Positions 32,536 through 43,300 of a stretch of DNA of 64,000 nt are shown piece by piece. Position numbers and translations under genes: made by a program. The DNA is taken from NCBI GenBank assembly GCA_017522185.1, contig JAFWZZ010000030.1, forward strand, positions 16,375 through 80,374. The letters are read 5' to 3'. The number at the start of each line of letters is the position of its first letter. Positions within the stretch are counted from its first letter, which is position 1. The notes under the pieces were generated by a model. That model did not search any database, was not told the DNA's origin, and worked only from the letters and a program-made list of their open reading frames with translations. Source of the DNA: Bacillota bacterium. GTDB lineage: Bacteria; Bacillota; Clostridia; Peptostreptococcales; Anaerovoracaceae.

Positions 32536-33697
32536 CTTAAAAGTTTTAGATTTTACAACCTTATTACCTGGGCCCTACGCAACCATGATGCTGGCAGACC
32601 TGGGGGCGGAAGTGCTGAAAATCAGCTCTCCGAGTAAACCTGACCTGATTCTGGACCATGAGCCTTTTGCGGCAGGCACGGATATCGCAATCAACGAGCT
32701 GTGGCTGGGCAGAAACAAGAAGAACATCTTCCTGAATCTGAAGCATCCGGAGGCCATTAAAATCATCAAAGAACTGGTGAAGGAATACGATATCGTCATC
32801 GAACAGTTCCGCCCCGGCGTCATGAACAAACTGGGGCTGGGTTATGAAGAACTGAAGAAGGAAAATCCGGGGTTGATTTACTGTTCCCTGACCGGCTATG
32901 GACAGACCGGCCCGAGAGCAAAGTCTGCAGGCCACGACAATAACTTTGTAGCTCTTTCCGGCAACCTGGCTATGCTGGGCTATAAGGCAACCGGACCGGC
33001 ACCGATGAACCTGCAGCTGGGGGACATCTGCTCTGGATCCAGCAATGCGGTCATCAGCATTCTGGCGGCGGTGAACCAGAGAACCGTGACTGGCGAAGGG
33101 CAGTATATAGACGTGGCCATGTTGGACGGTCTGATTCCACTGACCACCATGGACGGAACCAAATTCCTGGCGACGGGAGAAGAAACCGGCAGAGAAGACA
33201 GCCGCTTCAACGGCGGATCCGTTTATGGATTCTATGAAACAAAGGATGGAGAATACTACAGCGTAGGTTCCCTGGAACCGAAGTTCTGGGAAATCTTCTG
33301 TAATACCATCGGCTGTCCAGAGCTGATTCCGGGTACTGCGGAACCGGCTGATCTGGAAGAGGCAAAGGCGAAAGTCAAAGCGGCCATGAAGACAAAGACA
33401 AAGGCGGAATGGGTGGAAATCTTCGCACCGCTGGACTGCTGCGTGGAGCCGGTGCTGACTTTGAAAGAAGCGCTTAGCGAAGATGAGCACATCCAGGCCC
33501 GCGGCATGGTCGTGGAGGTAGAAGTTCCGGGATCCGGCGGCCACAAAGTCCGTCAGCTTGGCTCCCAGTTCAAATTGTCCGCATCTCCTGTGACCTACGA
33601 AATGGGTGGCTATCCGCTGGGATATCATACGAAAGAAGTCATGGAAGGACTGGGACTGGACTACAATGCGCTTCTGGAAGAGGGCGTGTTTAAATAG
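32519..33697 (+). CDS. CaiB/BaiF-family CoA-transferase or acyl-CoA racemase
   Basis: 392 residues of the class III CoA-transferase fold: LKVLDFTTLLPGPYATMMLADLGAEVLKI, the Arg/Asn-rich WLGRNKKNIFLNLKHPE, the catalytic Asp region GHDNNFVALSG, QYIDVAMLDGL and the small C-terminal domain GSLEPKFWEIFC. Members transfer CoA between acids or epimerise 2-methylacyl-CoA. The LD-rich N-terminal part and length (about 390) are closer to the alpha-methylacyl-CoA racemase type. GAGGAATATT precedes the ATG. Substrate unknown. Confidence 0.9.
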   Translation: MKALSNLKVLDFTTLLPGPYATMMLADLGAEVLKISSPSKPDLILDHEPFAAGTDIAINELWLGRNKKNIFLNLKHPEAIKIIKELVKEYDIVIEQFRPGVMNKLGLGYEELKKENPGLIYCSLTGYGQTGPRAKSAGHDNNFVALSGNLAMLGYKATGPAPMNLQLGDICSGSSNAVISILAAVNQRTVTGEGQYIDVAMLDGLIPLTTMDGTKFLATGEETGREDSRFNGGSVYGFYETKDGEYYSVGSLEPKFWEIFCNTIGCPELIPGTAEPADLEEAKAKVKAAMKTKTKAEWVEIFAPLDCCVEPVLTLKEALSEDEHIQARGMVVEVEVPGSGGHKVRQLGSQFKLSASPVTYEMGGYPLGYHTKEVMEGLGLDYNALLEEGVFK

Positions 33698-33833
33698 AAT
33701 GCAGATGAAATGCATTTCACACCATATAAACTACCTTTCGCGTAGAAGGAGAAAACCTGCGCCTGAAACCTGTATAATATAGGGCATAATATGCGCGAAC
33801 TGTAATTTCAGTGTTGCATTAGGAGGAAGTAAG

Positions 33834-35762
33834 ATGAAAAAGACGAATATCTTGAGAAACACAATTAGCTTCATGCTATGCGCGGTGCTTATTGTGGCTG
33901 GTATGTGGATGACGACAGAACAATCCTCAGCCATAAGCAAAACCGGCAGTGGCAATATAAGCTGGTACAGCAATGTGCCAGATTACACCCACGGCTTCAA
34001 TGTTATAGGCGAGGCCTACGTGGTGGGCAGCGATAATAAAGTGCAGACCAACAGTTTTGGCAGAGGCGCCCATGTAGATGCGTATAGTGCTTACGGATCA
34101 AAGTACGCTTCTACAGTAAAGGGCAACATCCAAAACCTGTATAACCTGTATTATTCCAGTAACGCATATGGGGGAGCAGGCATTTCCTGGCCTTCAAATG
34201 TCGAGTACTATCTGTGTGAAGGTGAAAAGGTAGCTGTGATAGGCTATGATGACACCTATGCATATTACTACAGCCCGGGATTCAAATCCTTCGGAAACAG
34301 CCTGTATAACTGTGACACGAGCACACTGCTGGAATCCCACCCGGCCGGCGTTTACAAGGTAAAGATGACAGATGTATGGCTGGATCTTTCCGGCAAGAGA
34401 GAAGTGGCAACCAGCACTAACTATGTGGGAACTGCCCAGATAACCAGAGCATCGTCAGGGGTTTTCCAAAGCCTTGATATGATTGGTATAGCAAGATGTT
34501 ATGGATATCCGGTAAACACGGAAATCAACATTGTGGATGCTACGCCGGTAACCGTAGGAGACTACGATTATTACAAGGCAGTGATCAAAGGCGACAATGC
34601 CGTAGATTATCTGGAATGCAACAATTTCTATGTATATGTAAATACGGAGAGTATCAGCTATCGTGGCAAAGATGTGGCGATTCCGGCAGAATCCTCTGTA
34701 GCAAAAGTTACAGGTGTAGGCCAGGGGAAAGTTCTTAAGGTATACGGATCAAAGGAAAGTACCACAGCACTTCGAGGTCTTTTTGCAGATGATGCGAAAT
34801 TGAAGACCTATCCGAAGATGTCAGATGATAAGAGAACCTGTATATGGCATAACGACGGATACGCGTATATTTCGACAAAGTATGTGAAATACTATGTTGA
34901 CCAGTTAAATATCAAAAATATTGTAAATGACCAATACGTATTGTCCTGGGATCCGGTTCCCGTTGAAGTCACATTGACGGCAAACGAAAACTGGGGTGGA
35001 AAGCAGATTAAAATCGATGGTAAGAGTTCCATTACACTCCCAGCTTATACAAGCACATATACAGTAAAGAATTCTTTGCTGTATGGGTATGAAGGAAGCC
35101 TGTCAAGACAGGGGGTTGAAATCACGGTACACGTGAAAGGCGACGATTCTGAAAAAGGAAGCCATAAACTCTATGTTCCGCTGCGTCCAGATACACCGTA
35201 CTGCAGAAAACCACACAACAACCAGCTGACCATCAACGCTTCCTGGATGGGAAAAGACTATGGCACGGTACTGGAGTATTCAACGAACAAAAACTTCAAG
35301 AATGCGAAAAAAGTTTACCCAAAGAAAAACAACCATGATGTAAAGAAGCTGAAGAAGAATACAAAATACTACTTCAGAGCCTATAATACCTTTATGGTTG
35401 ATACCGAAAACGGTAAAAAATTAAAGAAGAGTAAGACCACAAAAGTATATTCTGTAAAAACGGCGAATATTACGCTCAAAAAGCCAACAATAAAGAAAGT
35501 TTCCGGCGGCAGAAAGAGCATCACTATAACGTATAAGAAGAATACAGGCACTGGCAACAAGTATGAAATCTGGGTATCAACCGATAAGAAATTCAAAAAG
35601 AATGTGAAGAAAGGAACCCCTACGAGAAGCATCACAGAAATTAGATTCGGCGGCCTTAAGGCAAACAAAAAGTATTATGTGAAGATGAGAGTTATTTATG
35701 ATACTTATACGCCTGCAGTTACATCTGCCTGGACAAAGGTTAAGACAGTGAAGACCCGTTAA
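33834..35762 (+). CDS. Large exported protein with C-terminal fibronectin-like repeats
   Basis: 642 residues with a signal peptide (about 1-34, ending SSA-IS). The N-terminal half is Tyr- and Ser-rich with no domain I can name (DYTHGFNVIGEAYVVG, YYLCEGEKVAVIGYD). The last 170 residues contain Lys-rich, fibronectin-like repeats (VLEYSTNKNFKNAKKV, YEIWVSTDKKFKKNVKK, KYYVKMRVIY). These resemble the repeats at the end of the B12-operon toroid protein, so both probably use them to bind the cell envelope. AGGAGGAAGTAAG lies before the ATG, with TATAAT about 60 bases upstream. No LPXTG signal. Function unknown. Confidence 0.85.
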   Translation: MKKTNILRNTISFMLCAVLIVAGMWMTTEQSSAISKTGSGNISWYSNVPDYTHGFNVIGEAYVVGSDNKVQTNSFGRGAHVDAYSAYGSKYASTVKGNIQNLYNLYYSSNAYGGAGISWPSNVEYYLCEGEKVAVIGYDDTYAYYYSPGFKSFGNSLYNCDTSTLLESHPAGVYKVKMTDVWLDLSGKREVATSTNYVGTAQITRASSGVFQSLDMIGIARCYGYPVNTEINIVDATPVTVGDYDYYKAVIKGDNAVDYLECNNFYVYVNTESISYRGKDVAIPAESSVAKVTGVGQGKVLKVYGSKESTTALRGLFADDAKLKTYPKMSDDKRTCIWHNDGYAYISTKYVKYYVDQLNIKNIVNDQYVLSWDPVPVEVTLTANENWGGKQIKIDGKSSITLPAYTSTYTVKNSLLYGYEGSLSRQGVEITVHVKGDDSEKGSHKLYVPLRPDTPYCRKPHNNQLTINASWMGKDYGTVLEYSTNKNFKNAKKVYPKKNNHDVKKLKKNTKYYFRAYNTFMVDTENGKKLKKSKTTKVYSVKTANITLKKPTIKKVSGGRKSITITYKKNTGTGNKYEIWVSTDKKFKKNVKKGTPTRSITEIRFGGLKANKKYYVKMRVIYDTYTPAVTSAWTKVKTVKTR

Positions 35763-35782
35763 TACATCTAATTTAAAACAAT

Positions 35783-35813
35783 CAAAACGGAGCCCCTCGA
35801 GGCTCCGTTTTTT
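35783..35813. terminator. Bidirectional terminator
   Basis: ACGGAGCC and GGCTCCGT with a 6-base loop followed by TTTTT; it lies between two converging genes. Confidence 0.88.
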
Positions 35814-35821
35814 GTTGTATT

Positions 35822-37852
35822 TTATGGTTCGATGAGATTGAAACTTTTCTCTGCGTTCAGATTAAACTGATTCAGATTCTTCATAATCTTCTTCAGCACT
35901 TCCGTATCTCCTTCGGCCTTCATGGCTTTGGTCAGGCTTTCAAAATCGCCTTTTAGGATGAGCAGCAGTGCGTTCTTTGGACAGGTTATGGACAGGTCTG
36001 CATCTTCCGCGGTGTTGTTTTCGTAGTAGAGCAGAACACCGTTCTTCAGATGAAGCAGATACTGTTCCCTGGTATCTATCAGGGCTACATTAATCTTGAA
36101 TTCGTCCTGCGCCAGAGTCTGCTTATCCAGCAGGATACCCATGTAGTTGAAGATCATGGCTGGTGTCATGTTCTTCACAGTGTCGCCGCTGTTTTTTCCC
36201 TTTGTTCCGGCACCGGAGAGATTGCCTTCCCGCAACTCTTTGGCGCCGCCAAGGTATGCGTTACGCCATGCCCCGGATTCGGACTGATAGCCCAGCTGCT
36301 CCAAGGCGTCGGCACAAAGCAGTCTGGCCGCTTTGTTTTCCGGGTCTGCGTAAACCAGTACGCTGGTGATTTCAGCTACCCACTGGTATTCTCCGGCATT
36401 AAAGTCTTCCTTCGCCATCTTTAAGACCTTGTCTGTATCGCCTAAATATTCCACCCACTTCTTTGCGCTGTCTGTCGGTGCCAGTGGATTCAGATTTACC
36501 GGATTACCGTCATACCAGCCTATGTATTTCTGGTAGACTGCCTTTGCATTGTGGGATACCGTGCCGTAATACTGGCGGGTGTACCAGTGACGGGCCAGGT
36601 CTTCTGGCAGCTGTATCATGTTAGAGATTTCATCGGAAGTATATCCCTGATTGATGTAGGTCAGGGTCTGATCGTTGATGTATTTGTACATGGCTGCCGT
36701 ATTGATCATGTATTCGTTGATGATTTTGTTGCCCCAGTGAGGCCAGTTGTGGGACTGGAAGGCTACTTCTACATCTTCTCCGTAGAGGGTCAGAGACTCT
36801 AAGATGTATTTTGCCCATGTAGCTCCGTCGCGGACCTGAGCTCCACGCAGGGTGTAAAGATTGTGCATGGTAGATGTGCAGTTTTCTGCCAGCCACAGAG
36901 CCTTTTTGTCCGGGAACCAGGTGTTCATCTCAGCAGGAGCTTCCGTGCCCGGGGTAATCTGAAACTCCAATGTAACACCGTCAATGGTCAACGTTTCTCC
37001 GGTTTCTTTGACCTCATAAGTAGGTGGCAGATAGGACGACGTACCGACAGACTGTCCTAGACCGATGCCGATACCCATGCTGCCGGTAACACCCTTGTCA
37101 AGGATCGTGCCGTACTGATAGCCTGCGCGGCGGGCCATGGCGGCACCGCTATAGATGTTTTCGCTGACCGCATGTTCCGCAAATCCTTCTGGTACGATGA
37201 CAGGTATTTTACCGCTTGCCAGCTGTGCGTCAATAGGAAGAGACGGATCGGCTAAATCATCTTCACCGGCAATGCCGCGGATACCGCCATAATGGTCAAC
37301 ATGGCTGTGAGAAATGAGGATGGCTTTGACCGGCTTTTTTCCCAGCTCTTTGTCTACCAGCTGCATGGCGGCTTTGGTACATTCTACGCTCATCAGTGGA
37401 TCGTAGACAATCCAGCCGGAATCGCCCTCGATTAGGGTAAGGTTTGTCATGTCGTAACCTCTGACCTGATAGATGCTGTCGGTCACCTTGAAGAGGCCGT
37501 AGAGGTGATTATATTTGGTGTTTTCCCAAAGGGCCGGGTTCACAGAGCCTGGAGCGGTTTCTGCTTCATCGAGGAAGGCATAGGCCTCCTGGCTCCAAAG
37601 CACATTACTTTCGGCATCCTTCAGTTCTAATTTCTTAGGGGCGGCGATAAGGCCTTTGGCCGCGAACTCCGCTTCCTGTTTATCCTCAAAATCCAACGTA
37701 TCGTAAACAGCTGCATTGATTTCCGTCGTTTTCTCTGTTGCTTCCTTTGGTTCCGCGGTCAGGCCCAGTTTGGAGACCATGTCCTGACTGCCGCAGGAGA
37801 TGCAAGAGAGTGAAAGACAAAGGGTTAATCCTGCAATCGCAAGTTTCTTCAT
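35822..37852 (-). CDS. Exported alkylsulfatase-like metallo-beta-lactamase-fold protein (SdsA1 type)
   Basis: 676 residues: a signal peptide with a possible lipoprotein Cys (LSLSCISCGS; the -3 residue is unusual), then a metallo-beta-lactamase domain with the metal motif HSHVDHYGG, the second-sphere TPGTEAPAEMNTWFPDKKALWLAENCT, QSHNWPHWGN, an alkylsulfatase dimerisation section and a C-terminal SCP2-like domain. This is the order found in linear primary-alkylsulfatases (SdsA1/Pseudomonas type). It would release alcohol and sulfate from alkyl sulfates at the cell surface. AAGGAGG precedes the ATG. It diverges from an SOS-type promoter. Confidence 0.9.
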   Translation of the reverse strand: MKKLAIAGLTLCLSLSCISCGSQDMVSKLGLTAEPKEATEKTTEINAAVYDTLDFEDKQEAEFAAKGLIAAPKKLELKDAESNVLWSQEAYAFLDEAETAPGSVNPALWENTKYNHLYGLFKVTDSIYQVRGYDMTNLTLIEGDSGWIVYDPLMSVECTKAAMQLVDKELGKKPVKAILISHSHVDHYGGIRGIAGEDDLADPSLPIDAQLASGKIPVIVPEGFAEHAVSENIYSGAAMARRAGYQYGTILDKGVTGSMGIGIGLGQSVGTSSYLPPTYEVKETGETLTIDGVTLEFQITPGTEAPAEMNTWFPDKKALWLAENCTSTMHNLYTLRGAQVRDGATWAKYILESLTLYGEDVEVAFQSHNWPHWGNKIINEYMINTAAMYKYINDQTLTYINQGYTSDEISNMIQLPEDLARHWYTRQYYGTVSHNAKAVYQKYIGWYDGNPVNLNPLAPTDSAKKWVEYLGDTDKVLKMAKEDFNAGEYQWVAEITSVLVYADPENKAARLLCADALEQLGYQSESGAWRNAYLGGAKELREGNLSGAGTKGKNSGDTVKNMTPAMIFNYMGILLDKQTLAQDEFKINVALIDTREQYLLHLKNGVLLYYENNTAEDADLSITCPKNALLLILKGDFESLTKAMKAEGDTEVLKKIMKNLNQFNLNAEKSFNLIEP

Positions 37853-37946
37853 ATGCAAGTCCTCCTTGTGGTTATGGATGGGTCTATTATACCACAAAGT
37901 GTTAGATGGAAGACAGAGCGAATTAAATCGTTTTATTAACTTGGAA

Positions 37947-37985
37947 GAACGAATGTTTGCTTGAAAAAGGGAAAAGTGATATAAT
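37947..37985 (+). promoter_or_regulatory. SOS-type promoter A (LexA-like box and TATAAT), no intact gene downstream
   Basis: GAACGAATGTTT fits GAAC-N4-GTTT, a Gram-positive LexA-box pattern, and a TATAAT lies 33 bases after its first base. The same spacing occurs at the uvrB promoter 11 kb away. Downstream there is only a five-codon frame (ATG AAA TTT GTA TCC TAG), whose last codons match uvrB sequence. Confidence 0.6.
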
Positions 37986-38002
37986 GAGTTTAAGCTATGA
38001 AA

Positions 38003-38150
38003 TTTGTATCCTAGTGTGGGGGATTGGATTATAAGGCTCCGAAAAAATTATTTCTGAAATTATTATACATACGCACTTATAAAAAATATAATGTGCGATT
38101 TTTATAAGTCTTGCCTTAAAAAATATGATTATTGGCAAGATTTTTTATGA
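38003..38150 (+). other. Left end of accessory segment 1 (att-like core plus terminator hairpin)
   Basis: TTTGTATCCTAGTGTGG matches TTTGTATCCTACTGTGG at the uvrB junction (49385) in 16 of 17 positions. 88 bases on, ATGTGCGATTTTTATAAG then TCTTGCC...GGCAAGA-TTTTTT repeat almost exactly at the same offset in the second copy (89 bases). The intervening 70 bases are AT-rich and less alike. The inner hairpin with its T-run would stop transcription entering from promoter A. Confidence 0.65.
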
Positions 38151-38259
38151 TGAGATGCTTTTAAAATCACAAATAATATACAATTCGTCCCAGTAGGTGT
38201 TTTGGTACAATTTGATTTGGTATAATATAATTCAATATATGGGCGAAAGGAAGCGAAGT

Positions 38260-38982
38260 ATGTTAAGGATCGCAGTATGTGATGATGAGAAAATATATAT
38301 AGACAACATATCTGATTTGGTAAAAAAGTATTCAGAGAAAAAATCTGTAGAGATCGACGTATATCAGTTTGAAAAATCTTTTGATCTTCTTGACAGGATT
38401 GAGGAAGGCGAGCTTTATGACGCCTTTCTTCTTGACATCTATATGCCGGGAATATCCGGAATGACGGTAGCTGAAGAACTGAGAGAAAAACACATAAATG
38501 CTCCTGTTATATTCCTTACATCTTCACCGGATCATGCTATAGAGGCCTTTGAAGTAAGTGCAACACACTACATACTGAAGCCAATATCCGAAGAAAAATT
38601 CTTCTCCGCAATGGACAAAGCTATATCAAACGTTCCGGAAAAAAGCAAAGATGAGATCCTCTTAAAAACAGAGAGAGTGTACAGAAGTGTCTTTGTAAAT
38701 GACATCATTTATGTCGAAACAGATGGAAACTATCAGAGAGTCTTCTTGAGCAATGGTGAGGAAATCCGTGTTCGAATGACTTCTGCTGAGCTTTTTAATC
38801 TATTATGTAATTGGGACAGATTCTATAAATGCGGCAGAGCATATATAGTGAATCTTGGAAAGATAAACAAACTGACTAATAAAACAGTTGTGGTCAAAGG
38901 CGGCAATGAACTTCAGATTCCAAGAAATGTAATGATTGACCTAAAAGAAGCTTATTTTAAGTTTTTTGATAGACACAAATAG
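38260..38982 (+). CDS. LytTR-family response regulator
   Basis: 240 residues: a receiver domain with D8/D9, phospho-acceptor D59 (FLLDIYMPG) and K in FLTSSPDHA...YILKP, then a LytTR DNA-binding domain (ETDGNYQRVFLSNGEEIRV, RAYIVNLGKINKL). The ATG after AAAGGAAG is used; the frame is open upstream. TATAAT lies about 35 bases before. It pairs with the GHKL kinase 12 bases downstream, the AgrA-AgrC or LytR-LytS pattern. LytTR regulators often control surface proteins and peptide quorum systems, so the giant exported protein that follows is a likely target. Confidence 0.93.
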   Translation: MLRIAVCDDEKIYIDNISDLVKKYSEKKSVEIDVYQFEKSFDLLDRIEEGELYDAFLLDIYMPGISGMTVAEELREKHINAPVIFLTSSPDHAIEAFEVSATHYILKPISEEKFFSAMDKAISNVPEKSKDEILLKTERVYRSVFVNDIIYVETDGNYQRVFLSNGEEIRVRMTSAELFNLLCNWDRFYKCGRAYIVNLGKINKLTNKTVVVKGGNELQIPRNVMIDLKEAYFKFFDRHK

Positions 38983-38994
38983 GAGGGAATACAG

Positions 38995-40212
38995 ATGTTA
39001 ATGTTTTATCTTGTACTGACAACAATATCCCATATTTGTGCATCTATTTTTCTTGCAAAACCCAGATTTGGTAAGCTACTGACGGTTTTGATTTGGGGTG
39101 CCTTCGGTGTCATATTTCTTGCATTACCGGAAGAAACCGCATCTATCAATTACCATTTAACACTTGTGCTGAATTTTATCCTGTTCCTACTGGTCACTAA
39201 AGGACGACTGGTTGAAAAAGGATTTCTATTCCTAAACTATGTGTGTATGTATAACTTTTGCGGTGCAATATTAAACTGTTTTGTGATTGGACGTGGCAGC
39301 ATATTGATCCAAGTTATTATGATACTTGTAATTATGGGTGCGCTCCAGTATATAATGTACGGAATATATTTTCCTGCATTTAATAAAGTAAGCCCGTATT
39401 TGAATAAAGATTGGCCTAAATACTATGCTGTCGTTATTATTTTCTTTGCACTGATCATGATGGAAACGGTGGTACCGGATGTCGTTCGTGAAATGAACGT
39501 CAGAGAATCTATTATTTTCTTTACGACAATTGTAGCGTTCCTTATAACTTGTATTTCCATGTTTTCCGGTATGAACCATATCGCAGAACTTTATAAAGAA
39601 AAGCGTGAGAAGGTCCAGATGGAATTATTATCAACACAAGTAGAAGCACAGGCGAAGGAAGTAGAAACGGCCAGACGTAATCGTCACGATATACGTCACC
39701 ATTACAGCATGCTTCTTTCATATGCAAAAGACGGAGAGGTTGATCGCATCATAGAATATCTTGAAGAACAGACAGAGGCCATTGATTCTGAAAAGCCATT
39801 GAGATTTTGTGAAAACGATACCATTAATAATATTATTCGTGTTTACCATCAGAAGACAGAGGCAGGTTCCATTAAGCTTGATGTAAATGTAAATATTAAG
39901 CCTATCCTGGGAGTTACCAATCCCGATTTAGTAGCAATTCTGGCCAATATCATGGAAAATGCTGTTCATGGAGCACAAGATTCAAATATATTAGAACCAT
40001 GGATCGTACTTAATATATATCATAAAGAAGATCGTTTAGTAATAAACTGTGAGAACTCATGTGACAGAAAAAACGACTATACAGAAATGCCGAATCAGTC
40101 TTATGGAATAGGCATCAATAGCATTATTTCAACGGTGGAAAAGTATAGCGGTAGTTATCGATTTTCTGCATCAAATGGGACTTTCAAATGTCTTCTGATT
40201 ATGGATGCATGA
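38995..40212 (+). CDS. GHKL-type membrane sensor histidine kinase (AgrC-like)
   Basis: 405 residues: six or so membrane helices in the first 200 residues, a coiled section (LLSTQVEAQAKEVETARRN), an H-box RHDIRHHYSML, and a C-terminal GHKL ATPase domain with N-box LANIMENAVHGA and a GIGINSI G-box. Polytopic sensors of this type (AgrC, VirS, BlpH) usually detect small peptides. No peptide precursor or AgrB-type protease is visible nearby, so the signal is unknown. AGGAGGG precedes the ATG; it probably shares a transcript with the regulator and ends at the following terminator. Confidence 0.92.
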   Translation: MLMFYLVLTTISHICASIFLAKPRFGKLLTVLIWGAFGVIFLALPEETASINYHLTLVLNFILFLLVTKGRLVEKGFLFLNYVCMYNFCGAILNCFVIGRGSILIQVIMILVIMGALQYIMYGIYFPAFNKVSPYLNKDWPKYYAVVIIFFALIMMETVVPDVVREMNVRESIIFFTTIVAFLITCISMFSGMNHIAELYKEKREKVQMELLSTQVEAQAKEVETARRNRHDIRHHYSMLLSYAKDGEVDRIIEYLEEQTEAIDSEKPLRFCENDTINNIIRVYHQKTEAGSIKLDVNVNIKPILGVTNPDLVAILANIMENAVHGAQDSNILEPWIVLNIYHKEDRLVINCENSCDRKNDYTEMPNQSYGIGINSIISTVEKYSGSYRFSASNGTFKCLLIMDA

Positions 40213-40254
40213 TGCATATTTACAGAACAATTTAAAAGCATACCAAATATCACA

Positions 40255-40298
40255 AAAAACACGCAAGTTATCCCAAAAACGGAATATGGCGTGTTTTT
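40255..40298 (+). terminator. Terminator of the two-component operon
   Basis: AAAAACACGC and GCGTGTTTTT with a 24-base loop region and a T-run. Confidence 0.75.
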
Positions 40299-40374
40299 GT
40301 CATACAATGAGAGTAGTAAAATAGACGGATTTTGAAACGTTCATTTTAAGATAAATGAAAGGTGGAGGGACAAC

Positions 40375-43300
40375 ATGTCAAAGAATACGAAGAAGCGGAA
40401 AGGATTAGCAATTCTTTTGATTGCGGCATTGTTAATCACAACCATGCAGCCCCTTATAACGGAAGTGGCGTATGCTGGTAAAAACGATAAGCTGTCTTGG
40501 GATGAATACAAGGTCAGCAAAGATGGAAAAACAGTTTACATTGATCCCGATGACTACAATGTGACGGAGAACACAGGTCAGCAAGATAATGCTGGATATG
40601 CTTTCCGTCAGGCATTACGTGATATTCAAACTAGTAACGGAGATGCGAAAAATGCTGATACTATTATCATCCAAGGAGATATTCGTGTAAGTGAAGGAGA
40701 AAACCAATCCAGTTGGGCACCTACCGTTGCAAAAATGAATGTTACTGTAAAAGGTGACGGCAAACCAACGATATGGGTAGAAAACTATCATAATTATTTC
40801 TTGCGAGGATATCGTTCTTATATTACATTGGAAAACCTTGTTATTGATGGTTCAGCAAATAACCGCCTTATACAAGGTGGATGTCTTTATGGTGAAGATA
40901 CTGACTTTATCCTGAAAAATGCAACCATTCAGAACTTCGATAAAAAGGGTGCGTATAATGATGGAAGCGCACCGGATGATTACGGCAAAATGGGCAAAGG
41001 CATTTATGGCGGCGCTGCTGTCATGCTTTTTTCTGACGGATTTTCCTCAAGTGAGGAGGTTCCGATTTCTTCATTTAAAATGGATGCAAATTCCAAAATT
41101 TTAAACTGCCATTCATATGAGGCGGGTGGAGATGCCAGTGTTGACTACGATTTTGGTGCCATAGGTGGTGCCGTGTATTTAGAAGGTATTGCCTTGAACC
41201 ATACTATGGAAGTAGAACTCAATGGTGAAATCAACGGTGGTAATGGATCTGCAGTTTATGCTAAGTGGTGTGATATTACTATGGGAAGCAACTCATATAT
41301 CCATAATGGAGAGGGTATATATGGCGGTGCTATGCAATTGTCAGGATCCGGTCTCGTAATGGATGGAAGTAAGATCGAAAACTGTGAAGGTACTTATGGC
41401 GGTGCTCTTTATATTGATGCAGGTGAGCAGAGAGACGTGCTGAGCGGTCATACATCAACAGTTGAAGGAAAAGTGATCAGCCTTAACAGCGGAACGATCC
41501 AAAACTGTACTGCAAAACAAGGCGGTGCTGTTTATGCAGAAAAATACAAGGTCAAAGTTGGGGATACGCATGAGAAGGATAATGTCATGTACGATGAGTA
41601 TGACTATAGACCTGCTGATCATGTAGGCGACTATCCTTATATTACTTTTGGCGGAATGAATATATATAACAACAGTGCAGAAGAAGGCGGTGCTATTTAC
41701 AACAATAGAAGTTATCTTGAAATAAAGGGAGGTAACATAAGCGGCAACACTGCATCAAAAGATGGAGGGGCTGTCTACAAGACAAAAAAGGCAAGTGTGA
41801 TCTTGTCCGGTGGTGTATTTGAAAACAATACGGCAGGAGATGAGGGACATGATATTTATGCCATTACTATCAGTAACCTCTATGGCTATTCATATGATAA
41901 TGATAGGGATGAAGAAAAATATGCACAAAACAATCGAGAATACTTATATGTAAAAGGCTCTCCGAAGATTTCCACTCCGATTCACATCAACAATGCAGAA
42001 CAAAAGAGTGCAGAAAATGATGCTTCTCCGGTTCAAGTATTAGGTCCTGTGAGCGAAACTTTGAAATTTGATTTTGAAGCGATGGGAAAAGACAATGGTA
42101 CTGAGCATGATCCACTAATTGTCGGCTGTGGAACAGGTTATGAGAGTGACTTTGACAATCGCAATCAGAGCGCACAATACCATACAAATATGTATGAGAT
42201 GACCTATGATGATTTTATGAATCTGATTGTCGCTCAAATAGATTCTTATGCAGTAAGTTATAATGGTGGACGTAGTAATGGTGAATATGGGGCTTACTTC
42301 CCGGGACTCTTTAGTGTAGATGACAAGATTGAAGGCCGCGCTTATACATATAATTCTATTTCTGCGATTGATAAAGCACCAGTAAGCGAGAAGTATGGCT
42401 GTGATAGACCGGCTAGCGAAATCATATACATTTCATCAAATGGCAATGACAGTACAGGAGATGGTTCAAAGGAAAACCCTGTAAAGACATATAACAAAGC
42501 TCGCCAGTTGATGAAGAACAAGATCACTTTGACAGAAAAGGATAAAGATGGAGTAGAGCATGTTACCGGTATTTATTATATCAACAGTATTGCGGCATTA
42601 ACTCCGCTTACAAGTGAAATGGGCGTTCCGGACAATATGAAAGATATGATCTGGTACAGTGTGGATCATCCGGGGGCTTCTATTAACGACGTACCCGGAG
42701 ACTTGGCTAGAGAAGGCAAAGAACTGACATTTGAGGTTAAGTGGCCGGACGGATACGAACTTCATGATAATTCTAAAAATGACGTAACATGGATGGTTTT
42801 GAAAGGTGATATGCCTCGTAGCAGAACTACAACAGATTTCAAAGGAACTAACTATATTGGAATTATGCCGGCAGAACCTGTTATGATTCTGGCTGACTCT
42901 GGTCAGGTGAATTATATTAAATCTATGGAGTTTGATCTCAGCAATATCCCTGACCCTGACAATTATACTGACACAAGTTTCCTGACGATTAAATCTGCAA
43001 AAGCCGGCGACAGAAACGGCAATACTGAAGATCTTACAGAAGAACAGATAATCGCTACTTTTGGAAGTATGGATTTGCCAGTTGAATGGAAAGTGGCAGG
43101 TGCAGAAGAATTTGGATTTGATGAAGATGAGGCATATGCTGTATTCTCCTTGGATACCGGGTTTATTAAGAATGCCGGAAATGGATATGCAATTGCTGAA
43201 GACATAGAAATCAAAGTAAATAATAAAGTTGCAACTACTAGCGTCAATAGTTTTGAAAACTGTGATGTAGCCCATATGCTTAATAAGGATAAGCTTCCTG

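Noticed and set aside
32564-33715. 383-codon minus-strand frame opposite the CaiB/BaiF gene
   Set aside because: Shadow frame of a well-supported coding gene. The same holds for 14436-15380 opposite ligA and 16799-17683 opposite dnaX.
35822-37852. Calling the metallo-beta-lactamase-fold protein an antibiotic resistance enzyme
   Set aside because: Length of about 676 residues, the NWPHWGN segment and the SCP2-like C-terminal domain fit alkylsulfatases, not class B beta-lactamases.
38260-40212. A complete agr quorum-sensing locus
   Set aside because: No AgrB-like protease or AgrD-like peptide gene was found beside the regulator and kinase.
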